Assembly: GCA_964482225.1 (NCBI GenBank)
Contig: CAYZWT010000002.1
Location: 62,001 to 126,000 of the forward strand
From: UBA1429 sp964482225
GTDB taxonomy: Bacteria > Chloroflexota > Anaerolineae > UBA1429
Direction of reading: 5' to 3'
DNA length: 64,000 nt
Positions 33,072 to 39,906 of this stretch are shown here, one piece after another. The position numbers were made by a program, and so were the translations under genes. Numbering within the stretch: the stretch's first letter is position 1; every line of letters starts with the position of its first letter. A model generated the notes under the pieces. That model saw nothing but the letters and a program-made list of their open reading frames with translations. It was not told where the DNA came from and made no database searches.

Positions 33072-34145
33072 TCACCTGCCGGCAACGACCGGCTCTTTGC
33101 GGGCGCGCGTCAGGATGCGGCAGCCCGTTGCTCCGACGACGACCATATCCTCGATGCGGATGCCGCCCCAGCCGGGGATATAGATGCCTGGTTCCACGGT
33201 GAGCACCATGCCCGCGGGCAGCTCGCCAGGATAGACCATGCTGGCGCGGGGCTCTTCATGGATGGCCAGACCTACGCCGTGGCCCAGCCCATGCCCAAAC
33301 TGTCCCTCATAGCCTGCGCCATAGATCAGATCTCGCGCAATGGCATCGGCCTGGATGCCGGTCATGCCCGCGCGGATCTGGCGCTCGGCGGCCTGTTGGG
33401 CCTCTAGCACGGTGTGCCACACGCTCAGGTAGCGTTCGTCGGCCTCGCCGATGCAAAAGGAACGCGTGATGTCAGAGCAGTAGCCATCCACCCGCGCCCC
33501 CATATCAATCACAACCGGCTCGCCCCGCCGGATGGGCCGGTCGGTTACCACGGCGTGTGACATGGCGCCGTGGGGGCCGGCCGCCACGATGGTGGTAAAA
33601 GCCAGCGCCTCGGCGCCGTGGGTGCGCATGTGCACCTCGAGCTCCCAGGCCACCTGGCGCTCGGTCATGCCGGGCCGAATGGTATCCATGAGATGCTCGA
33701 TGGCCTCATCGGCCACGCGCACGGCCTCGATGATGGCGGCCAGCTCGCCCTCGTCCTTGATGGCGCGCAGCCCCTCCACCAGCCCCGTGGTCGGAACCAG
33801 CTCACTCGCCGGCATGGCCTTGCGCCAGCTCTCATAGGTCTCGTAGGTGAGGGCGGCGCTCTCAAAGCCCACGCGCTTCAGGCCCAAGTCGGCGATCTCG
33901 CGCGCCAGCACCTGCTCCATCCGCTGGGGCGCCTCGACCAGCTCGAAATCGGGCGCTTGCTCGCGCACCTGCTCATAGTAGCGAAAGTCGGTCGCCAGCC
34001 TGGCCACCTGGGGCGTGATGATCAGCACCCCCGCCGACCCGGAAAAGCCGCTGAGATAGCGGCGGTTCTCGGGGCTGGCGATCAGGAGGCCGTCCAGCTC
34101 GTGTTGATCAAGGGTCTCGATCAGTCGCTGCATCCGTTGGTTCAT
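33072..34145 (-). CDS. pepP: Xaa-Pro aminopeptidase (M24B family)
   Basis: A 357-residue dinuclear metallopeptidase that removes N-terminal residues preceding proline. The creatinase-like N-terminal domain (1-130) is followed by the pita-bread catalytic domain with metal ligands Asp214, Asp225, His289, Glu318 and Glu332, all in standard contexts (VVIDMGARVDGYCSDITRSF, GHGLGHGVGLAIHE, LTVEPGIYIPGWGGIRIED). Its length suits a PepQ/YpdF-type enzyme as well as PepP. The ATG at 34145 has GGGAG upstream. It is the last gene of the galactokinase - redox protein - peptidase transcript, 33 nt after the preceding stop. Confidence 0.93.
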   Translation of the reverse strand: MNQRMQRLIETLDQHELDGLLIASPENRRYLSGFSGSAGVLIITPQVARLATDFRYYEQVREQAPDFELVEAPQRMEQVLAREIADLGLKRVGFESAALTYETYESWRKAMPASELVPTTGLVEGLRAIKDEGELAAIIEAVRVADEAIEHLMDTIRPGMTERQVAWELEVHMRTHGAEALAFTTIVAAGPHGAMSHAVVTDRPIRRGEPVVIDMGARVDGYCSDITRSFCIGEADERYLSVWHTVLEAQQAAERQIRAGMTGIQADAIARDLIYGAGYEGQFGHGLGHGVGLAIHEEPRASMVYPGELPAGMVLTVEPGIYIPGWGGIRIEDMVVVGATGCRILTRARKEPVVAGR

Positions 34146-34178
34146 CCGATTTGCTCCCTCAATGCGCTCCGGCGACGC

Positions 34179-34664
34179 CTATTGCGCGTCGCCGCGTTGT
34201 GCCCGGCGCGCCAGCCTGGCCTGCTCTGGCAGCCTGTCCGCCGTCTCTTCGATGATCTCGACCAACATGCGAACGCCTTCTTCCACCAGCGGCCCGCAGC
34301 GCTGGTCGCTCTCGGCATAGCGCTCGCGCAAGGGGCGGCACACAGTCCCTCCATAGGCGGCGATGAACCGCTCTCGGTAGGCGCAGACGACCTCGTATAG
34401 CCACTTGTCGTCCTCTGCATTGGTTGTGCGGCCCCAGAGCGCCCCCAATATGATGGCGGCGCCGCCGAGCACGCCGCAAAGCTCTTCGCGGCATCCACCG
34501 ACCCCGCCGCCAAAGGGGCAACTGACCTGAACCAAGAGCTCAGGGATTGGATGCAGGTAGTAATCGCCGACGGCGATCACAGTAGCCTCGGATCAATGAT
34601 ACTTGGCTGCGAACACGCGCCCGGCATCGGCGGCCAATTCGTCAACGGTCTTGGTGATGGTCAT
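34179..34664 (-). CDS. C_GCAxxG_C_C family redox protein with in-frame TGA (predicted selenocysteine)
   Basis: Read from the ATG at 34664, which follows TAAGGAG with ideal spacing beside the galK stop, the frame encodes 23 residues, a TGA (codon 24, 34593-34595), then 137 more residues to the stop at 34179. The protein downstream matches the C_GCAxxG_C_C family: FGGGVGG, CGVLGG (Cys63), TVCRPL (Cys109) and CGPLVEEG (Cys123). The TGA falls in AAKYH-U-SEATV, exactly where the family has its first conserved cysteine (usually GYNCAQAV). The segment before the TGA also matches the family (helix AADAGRVFAAKYH). A hairpin right after the TGA fits a bacterial SECIS. Selenocysteine is the best reading. 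Alternatives are a nonsense mutation, or a restart at the GTG at 34580, which has only a weak GAGG site and would remove the redox residue. Confidence 0.8.
34560..34595 (-). promoter_or_regulatory. Predicted bacterial SECIS element with its UGA codon
   Basis: On the minus strand the TGA (34593-34595) is followed after 12 nt by GTGATCGCC-GTC-GGCGATTAC (34560-34580), a 9-bp stem (one G-U pair) with a three-base loop starting with G. The loop begins 22 nt after the UGA. A small apical loop with G in its first positions at 16-37 nt from UGA is what the published bacterial SECIS model asks for. Confidence 0.7.
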
Positions 34665-34674
34665 GGATCGCTCC

Positions 34675-36003
34675 TTACAGATTGATGGTGACAAGATGTC
34701 CGGCTGCGGGCGCCGGATGAGCGACAAAGGCTTGTGCGCCCGGCTGTGAGCGCGCCACCTGCGCGGCGAGTTCCTCCGCAGACGGGGCGTGTGCCAGGGC
34801 GATGGCGCAGCCGCCCCAGCCCGCGCCCGTGAGCCGCGCCCCGACCACGCCCGGGAACCGGCTCGCCAACGCGACCAGGGCGTCCAGGCGTGGGGTGCTG
34901 ATCGCCAAGTCGTCGCGTGCGCTGGCGTGAGCGGCGGCCATCAGGCGCCCCAAGGTGTCCAAATCGCCGGATTGCATGGCGCGCACCGCTGCCAGCACCC
35001 GGGCATTCTCAGTGATGACATGGCGGCAACGGCGCCGCACCTGCAAGCTGTCCGCTTGCGGCGGAGCGCCCCCCTCGATCAGTTCGTCCAAGGCAATGCC
35101 CCGTTCTCTGAGGTCGGCCAAGCTCATGCACTCGGGCAAGTCCTCGACATACTCGTTCCAGGGCATTCCTTCCATATCCCGCAACGAGCGTATGCCCGGA
35201 TACCGCTCCTGCAGCATCCGCACCCCCAGCCGCACCTCGGCCACCAGCTGGTTGAACAGGGGGCCCGTGTTGCGGTGCCGCTCGCCGCTATCCATGACCA
35301 CCAAGCGGTGTTCGCTGGGGAGGGGTGCATGGGCTGTATGGTAGCGCCCATGCTCCGGCCTGCAATCCACAAAGAGCGCATGGCCCCGGCGGGAGAGCAG
35401 CGCCGCGAACTGATCCATGATGCCGCCCCGGGTGCCCGCATACCACTCGGCCTGGCTGCAGAATACCGCCAGCTCTGCCCCTGCCAGGGGCAGCTCATTG
35501 ACATGCACCAGGGCCAGGGCAAAGGCCACGGTCAGAGCCGATGACGACGAGAGGCCGGCCCCCCGTGGCACGCCCCAGGGGGGACGGCCGCACACCAAGG
35601 CATCCAGGCCGCGCAGGGGGCGCCCCGTCCGGCGCGCCAATAGCTCGGCCGGTCCCTGGGCATAGTTGCCCCAATCGCCCAGCGGTTGGGGCGGGATGGC
35701 CGGCCCGATGGCAAAGGCGCGCTCGGGGTAGGGGGCCTCCATGTTGGCCAGCCGCACCTGGGCATCGGAGCGGGGCCGCGCCAAGAGCAGGATGTCGCGA
35801 TCCAGGGCCACAGGCAGCACATAGCCCTGGCTATAGTCGGTGTGCTCGCCGATCAGGTTGACGCGGCCAGGCGCGCGAAACAAAGAGACCGGCCCGGGGC
35901 CATAGTGGGCCGAGAAGGCAGCCAGCGCGTCCTGGCAGCGGCGCGCCTGGCCGTCCACTCGATGCCCCTCTGAGCCGTATACGTCCTGGATGATCGTCCG
36001 CAT
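34675..36003 (-). CDS. galK: Galactokinase family protein (GHMP kinase)
   Basis: A 442-residue GHMP kinase that phosphorylates galactose (or a related hexose) at C1. The galactokinase signature GRVNLIGEHTDYSQGYVLP is at 46-64, the ATP loop PRGAGLSSSSALTVA at 146-160, the catalytic base is probably Asp197 (GGIMDQFAAL) and the third motif is LTGAGWGGCAIAL near the C-terminus. The ATG at 36003 has an AGAGGAG site; the longer upstream frame is not homologous. It is followed after 10 nt by the predicted selenoprotein gene. A related kinase fused to a nucleotidylyltransferase is encoded at 45422-48748. Confidence 0.9.
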   Translation of the reverse strand: MRTIIQDVYGSEGHRVDGQARRCQDALAAFSAHYGPGPVSLFRAPGRVNLIGEHTDYSQGYVLPVALDRDILLLARPRSDAQVRLANMEAPYPERAFAIGPAIPPQPLGDWGNYAQGPAELLARRTGRPLRGLDALVCGRPPWGVPRGAGLSSSSALTVAFALALVHVNELPLAGAELAVFCSQAEWYAGTRGGIMDQFAALLSRRGHALFVDCRPEHGRYHTAHAPLPSEHRLVVMDSGERHRNTGPLFNQLVAEVRLGVRMLQERYPGIRSLRDMEGMPWNEYVEDLPECMSLADLRERGIALDELIEGGAPPQADSLQVRRRCRHVITENARVLAAVRAMQSGDLDTLGRLMAAAHASARDDLAISTPRLDALVALASRFPGVVGARLTGAGWGGCAIALAHAPSAEELAAQVARSQPGAQAFVAHPAPAAGHLVTINL

Positions 36004-36031
36004 CACTTCTCCTCTGGCCGCAATGGTTGCC

Positions 36032-36060
36032 AGTATACCGGCATTGTGCGAGCGACACAA
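36032..36060 (-). promoter_or_regulatory. Predicted promoter of the galK - redox protein - pepP operon
   Basis: On the minus strand, TTGTGT (36055-36060), a 17-bp spacer and TATACT (36032-36037), 28 nt upstream of the galK ATG. Confidence 0.55.
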
Positions 36061-36471
36061 CCTGCCCGCGAAAAGCGAGCGGATGTCTGGACACTGATCT
36101 GTCAAGATGCGGGGCGTTGGGCTGCATGGGCCTGGCGCATCAGACGACGCCCCGCGCCCGCGTTCGCCGAGCAACGCACGGCGCTTCCGGAAGTGCCCCC
36201 ATCCCCTGATATGCGTGCATAGGCTCCAGGGCAATGCCAAAGTCAAGATTATGTATGGTAGCGCGGAGGCAGAGTTGATCTCCGACTCGCCGCAGCGCCC
36301 TCATCCCCCAGAATACACGAATAGAGCGCTCGAAAATGGACACCCCCTTCTCCCACAAAGCTGTGGGAGAAGGGGGCAGGGGGTTGAGGGCCGCCGGCCG
36401 CAAAAGGCAAGAGAGGACCTTTTCTCATAACGTGGACTGTGGAAACACCGTGGCACAAGCCCCCGAATCGC
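36061..36471. other. Intergenic region without a recognised gene
   Basis: About 410 bp between the divergent galK and FadR-like genes. Apart from the palindromic element at 36297-36391 and a weak AAAAGG/CCTTTT stem at 36402-36423, I see no convincing ORF, tRNA or riboswitch. Confidence 0.6.
36297..36391. repeat. Nested palindromic repeat element (REP/MITE-like)
   Basis: The core is a perfect 15-bp inverted repeat, CCCCCTTCTCCCACA (36343-36357) and its complement (36362-36376), with loop AAGC. Outer arms GCCCTCATCCCCCAG (36297-36311) and CAGGGGGTTGAGGGC (36377-36391) are complementary at 13 of 15 positions. Elements with this TTCTCCC...GGGAGAA plus CCCTCA...TGAGGG pattern are, from memory, common interspersed repeats in Chloroflexota. 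Confidence 0.75.
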
Positions 36472-36500
36472 TTGACATAGCGCAACTCATCTGATATGCT
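36472..36500 (+). promoter_or_regulatory. Predicted promoter of the FadR-like regulator
   Basis: Consensus TTGACA (36472-36477), a 17-bp spacer and TATGCT (36495-36500). Confidence 0.75.
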
Positions 36501-36518
36501 GGCTGTAGGCGACATAAC

Positions 36519-36532
36519 ATCAGACATCTGAT
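36519..36532. promoter_or_regulatory. Candidate autoregulatory operator
   Basis: ATCAGA-CA-TCTGAT is a perfect palindrome just downstream of the -10 box and 12 nt before the regulator's ATG; a further CATCTGAT half-site lies at 36488-36495 within the promoter. The position suits repression by the FadR-type protein it precedes. Confidence 0.5.
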
Positions 36533-36544
36533 CAAGGGGGCGCC

Positions 36545-37201
36545 ATGAACAAACCTTCGGCCTTTGACGTGGCTCTGGACGCCCTGCGGCGCTACATCGT
36601 CAGCCACGGCCTTGCTCCCGGCGATGTGCTGCCGCCCGTGGCGGAACTGGCGGTGACCATAGGCGTGAGCCAGGCCACCTTGCGCGAGGCCCTGCGTGCC
36701 TGGGAGGCATCGGGCATCCTGACGATTCGCCACGGAGTGGGCGTCTTTCTCCAGCGCTACAACTGGGCGCCCCTCCTCCAGAACCTGTCCGTGAGCGCTC
36801 TGTTCGAGCCGGAGCAGGGGCGCCAGTGGCTCCAATTGCGCGCGGTCCTGGAGCTGGGTCTGCTGCCACACGCCATCGAGCACCTCACGCCTGAAGACCT
36901 GGATGCGCTGGAGGCCCTGACCGAAGAGATGCTGGATGGCGACAGCGGCCCGTCCGCCGAGGTGCGCTATCACGCCTTGCTGAGCCAGACGCCGGACAGC
37001 CCGCTGGTCGCAGAGCTGCTGCGGCTGGCCTGGCTGGGGATGCATCAGGCCCTGCAAAGCGGCGCGGCAAGGCGCTCCCCGAGCTATGCCTTGCATGTCG
37101 AGCTAACTCAGGCGTTGCGCGCCCGCGACAGGGCCGCCTCTGAGGCGGCTCTGCGCCGCTATTTCGAGCAGCTTGCCAAAGCCCTCCAGGTTGGCGCATA
37201 A
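36545..37201 (+). CDS. FadR-subfamily GntR transcriptional regulator
   Basis: A 218-residue regulator. The N-terminal winged helix reads ALRRYIVSHGLAPGDVLPP followed by the HTH QATLREALRAWEASGILTIR and the wing HGVGVFL. The C-terminal helical FCD-type ligand domain runs from about 85 to 215. Such regulators bind small carboxylates or sugar acids. The gene has a strong promoter with a palindrome between it and the ATG, suggesting autoregulation. The amidohydrolase gene starts 63 nt downstream on the same strand, and its uronate-isomerase-like character agrees with a sugar-acid inducer. Confidence 0.9.
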   Translation: MNKPSAFDVALDALRRYIVSHGLAPGDVLPPVAELAVTIGVSQATLREALRAWEASGILTIRHGVGVFLQRYNWAPLLQNLSVSALFEPEQGRQWLQLRAVLELGLLPHAIEHLTPEDLDALEALTEEMLDGDSGPSAEVRYHALLSQTPDSPLVAELLRLAWLGMHQALQSGAARRSPSYALHVELTQALRARDRAASEAALRRYFEQLAKALQVGA

Positions 37202-37264
37202 TGGGCGCGCTGCTGGATCACACGGCGGCGCTCGGCCTCGACCCACGCCAATCGGGAGGTTCCC

Positions 37265-38563
37265 ATGAACGCCATTCTGGTCAAAGAGCTATACAACGAG
37301 ATCAACGCTCTGCCCATCCTCGATGTACACACCCATGTGCAATGGAAAACGGGCACGGCGGCCAATGTTGGAGAGCTCCTGAGCTACCACTATTACACCG
37401 AGCTGACCAACGCCGCCGACTATGAGCAAACGCCGCTACCCTTTGACGATCCCTACGAGTTGATGCGGCGGATCTACCCCAAGCTGGCCTATATCCGCAA
37501 TACGGTCCAGTACGACTGGCTGATGACTATCTCCCGCGAGTTGCTTGGCATCGAGGCCGCTGCCTGGGAACTGGAGGGCAACTGGCAGACGATCTTTCGC
37601 GCCTCGGAAGAGGTGATGGGCCGACCAGATTGGGCCAGCGAGCTGATTGACCGCGCCGATATCGCCCGCGTCTTTCTTACCAACCAATACGACGAGGATC
37701 TGGAAGGGCTCGATCCCACGTTTTACACGCCCTGCCTGCGCACCGAGCCTTTTGTGCTCTGGATGGATCGCCCGGCAGAGCGGGCTGGGCTGGAACGCTT
37801 TTTGGGCAGATCCCTGCGCACACCCGATGATCTGGATGCCGTGATCGCCAAGACGTTTGACAAGTTTATGCGGCACGGCATGGGCTATGCCGCCATGTCC
37901 ATCCCCTCGGGCTTTCAGACGCGCTTTGTGGCGCCTGAAAACGCCCTGCGCCTGCTAGACAAGGCCGTGCAGGGCAGCGCCTGGGATGCCGCCGACCGCG
38001 AGACCTGGGGCGCCTTTGCGATGAACCGCATCTGCGAGGCTTGCCGCCGCTACGCCCGTCCTTTCCACTTGATGATCGGCGTCAGCCGCGACGTGTACGC
38101 CCAAGGCGTGCCCAGCGGCCAGGATTTGTTCGATTCGGTCAACTCGATGGCCGGTTACGATTATGTGTTCAACACCTATTGGGACGTGGATTTCCCCACG
38201 GCGGTGCTCTCGGATACCAGCGGCCTGGAGTTGACCGCGGCGGCCTGGATTCGACATAACGTGTATCCATCGGGCCACTGGTGGTACGCGAACCAACCGA
38301 CCGACATCGCCCGCGAGATTCGCCGTCGCATTGACGCCGTGCCGGGCAACAAGCCCATCGGCTACTTTTCCGACGCCTACTATCTCGAGTTCATCCTGCC
38401 CAAGTTTCGCATGTACCGCTTTGAGCTGGCCGTGGCGTTGGCCGAGCGCATGGAGCGCAGCCTGATTCACCCCAATATGGAGCCCTTTACGCTGGATGAT
38501 GCCCTGTTCATGGCCGAGGACCTGTTGATCAATAACCCAACCGAGATCATGGGGATCGAATAG
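37265..38563 (+). CDS. Amidohydrolase-superfamily protein, uronate-isomerase-like
   Basis: A 432-residue metal-dependent barrel protein. The HxH metal motif is in ILDVHTHVQW (His22, His24), a probable third ligand histidine is in RPFHLMIGVSRD, and a late Asp in YFSDAYYLEF is in the place of the catalytic aspartate. Overall layout (large helical insertion after the HxH strand, and GYFSDAYYLEFILPKFRMYR near the end) resembles glucuronate isomerase (UxaC) more than ordinary amidases. The ATG at 37265 has a GGGAGG site. It lies directly behind the FadR-type regulator, so a role in sugar-acid metabolism is likely, but the reaction is not proven. Confidence 0.75.
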   Translation: MNAILVKELYNEINALPILDVHTHVQWKTGTAANVGELLSYHYYTELTNAADYEQTPLPFDDPYELMRRIYPKLAYIRNTVQYDWLMTISRELLGIEAAAWELEGNWQTIFRASEEVMGRPDWASELIDRADIARVFLTNQYDEDLEGLDPTFYTPCLRTEPFVLWMDRPAERAGLERFLGRSLRTPDDLDAVIAKTFDKFMRHGMGYAAMSIPSGFQTRFVAPENALRLLDKAVQGSAWDAADRETWGAFAMNRICEACRRYARPFHLMIGVSRDVYAQGVPSGQDLFDSVNSMAGYDYVFNTYWDVDFPTAVLSDTSGLELTAAAWIRHNVYPSGHWWYANQPTDIAREIRRRIDAVPGNKPIGYFSDAYYLEFILPKFRMYRFELAVALAERMERSLIHPNMEPFTLDDALFMAEDLLINNPTEIMGIE

Positions 38564-38618
38564 CCCGGCGGCGACGGCAGCGTGACGCTGCTTGGCAGCG
38601 TGCGCGCCGGGCGTCGCT

Positions 38619-38647
38619 TTGACGCCTGCTGCCGCGCGCGGTAGAAT
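38619..38647 (+). promoter_or_regulatory. Predicted promoter of the DUF362 gene
   Basis: TTGACG (38619-38624), a 17-bp spacer and TAGAAT (38642-38647). A GC-rich hairpin region (38565-38615) between the amidohydrolase stop and this promoter may end the upstream transcript. Confidence 0.65.
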
Positions 38648-38712
38648 CGTTGGCAGTTGGGCCGCCGATGGAGCAAGCGGCGGCCTGCCATCATCTTGGG
38701 GGAACGCATACC

Positions 38713-39819
38713 ATGACCACACGCGCACGCGTTGCCGTGCTCAAGACATCGCCCGAGAGCATTCTGGAGGACTATGATCGGCTGTTGGGGCTGGCCGAGG
38801 TAGAGCGCTATCTACCCCAGGGCGATACCGTGATCCTCAAAGACAACATCTCGTGGCACTATCCTTTCCCGAGCGCTAACACCACGCCCTGGCAGTTGGA
38901 GGGCACGATCCTGGCCTTGCAGCGGCGCGGCTATGAGAACCAGGTCTGCGTCCAGAATCGCACCGTGGTAACCAACGCCTTCAAGGGCGAGGATTTGAAC
39001 AACTATGTGCCGATCTTTCGGCGCTACAACATACCGGTGCTCTATAACTTTAAAGAGAGCGACATCAAATGGGTGCGCTATGAGCCCCAGGCCGAGATGG
39101 ATGTTCTGCCCCGCATCTATCCCGAGGGCATCCATATCCCCGATTACTTTCGGGGCAAGAGCATCGTCCATCTGCCCACGGTCAAGTGCCACATCTATAC
39201 CACCACCACAGGCGCCATGAAGAATGCGTTTGGCGGCCTGCTGAACCACAAGCGTCACTATACCCACTCCTGGATTCACGAAACCCTGGTGGACCTGCTC
39301 AAGATCCAGCAAGAGATCCATACGGGCATTTTCGCCGTGATGGACGGCACCACGGCGGGCAACGGCACGGGCCCGCGCGTGATGAAGCCCGAGATCAAGA
39401 ATGTGATCCTGGCCAGCGGCGATCAGGTCGCCATTGACGCCATCGCTGCCCAGCTCATGGGCTTTGATCCCCTGGAGATCGGCTACATCCGCATGGCCCA
39501 CGAGCAAGGGTTGGGCGTGGGCGACCCTCGCGAGATACAAGTAGTGGGCGACGATATCGCGGGCGAGAGCTGGGGCTTTCGCATCGGTATGAACTTTCAT
39601 CGCGCCATGGGCTGGCTCTCCTGGTATGGCCCGACCAAGGTGCTGCAGAAGCTGCTCTTTCACACACCCCTGGTGCATTTTACCTCCTTTATGTCCGAGG
39701 CGTACCACGACTATTACCGCTGGCCCCTCAAAGAGCGCCACGTGTATGACCGTTGGCGCGAGAGCACGCCCTGGGGGCGTCTCTTTGACCGCTATCTGCA
39801 GGAGGGGCATCTGCGCTAG
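38713..39819 (+). CDS. DUF362 domain protein
   Basis: A 368-residue protein of the DUF362 family. The characteristic segment HLPTVKCHIYTTTTGAMKNA followed by FGGLL (about residues 155-180) and the block GDQVAIDAIAAQLMGFDPLE (about 237-256) are typical. Many DUF362 proteins carry ferredoxin-like cysteine clusters; this one has none, only isolated cysteines, and no signal peptide. The biochemical function of this family is unclear to me. It has its own promoter, and the ATG at 38713 has GGGGGAA about 10 nt upstream. Its neighbours are a uronate-isomerase-like protein and a solute-binding protein. Confidence 0.82.
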   Translation: MTTRARVAVLKTSPESILEDYDRLLGLAEVERYLPQGDTVILKDNISWHYPFPSANTTPWQLEGTILALQRRGYENQVCVQNRTVVTNAFKGEDLNNYVPIFRRYNIPVLYNFKESDIKWVRYEPQAEMDVLPRIYPEGIHIPDYFRGKSIVHLPTVKCHIYTTTTGAMKNAFGGLLNHKRHYTHSWIHETLVDLLKIQQEIHTGIFAVMDGTTAGNGTGPRVMKPEIKNVILASGDQVAIDAIAAQLMGFDPLEIGYIRMAHEQGLGVGDPREIQVVGDDIAGESWGFRIGMNFHRAMGWLSWYGPTKVLQKLLFHTPLVHFTSFMSEAYHDYYRWPLKERHVYDRWRESTPWGRLFDRYLQEGHLR

Positions 39820-39906
39820 CCGCGCAGCGCCGGGTGGCGTGGCGGCCGCCCGTCGAGGCGCCAGGCGTGTTCGCACTCGCTGGCGAGATATTGACACTGG
39901 AGTCGT

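Noticed and set aside
34179..34580. A 133-residue protein starting at the GTG at 34580
   Set aside because: This is what remains if the TGA is read as stop. Its site (GAGG) is weak, it lacks the family's first redox residue and N-terminal helix, and a far better ribosome site lies at 34664. It stays a fallback if the genome lacks selenocysteine machinery.
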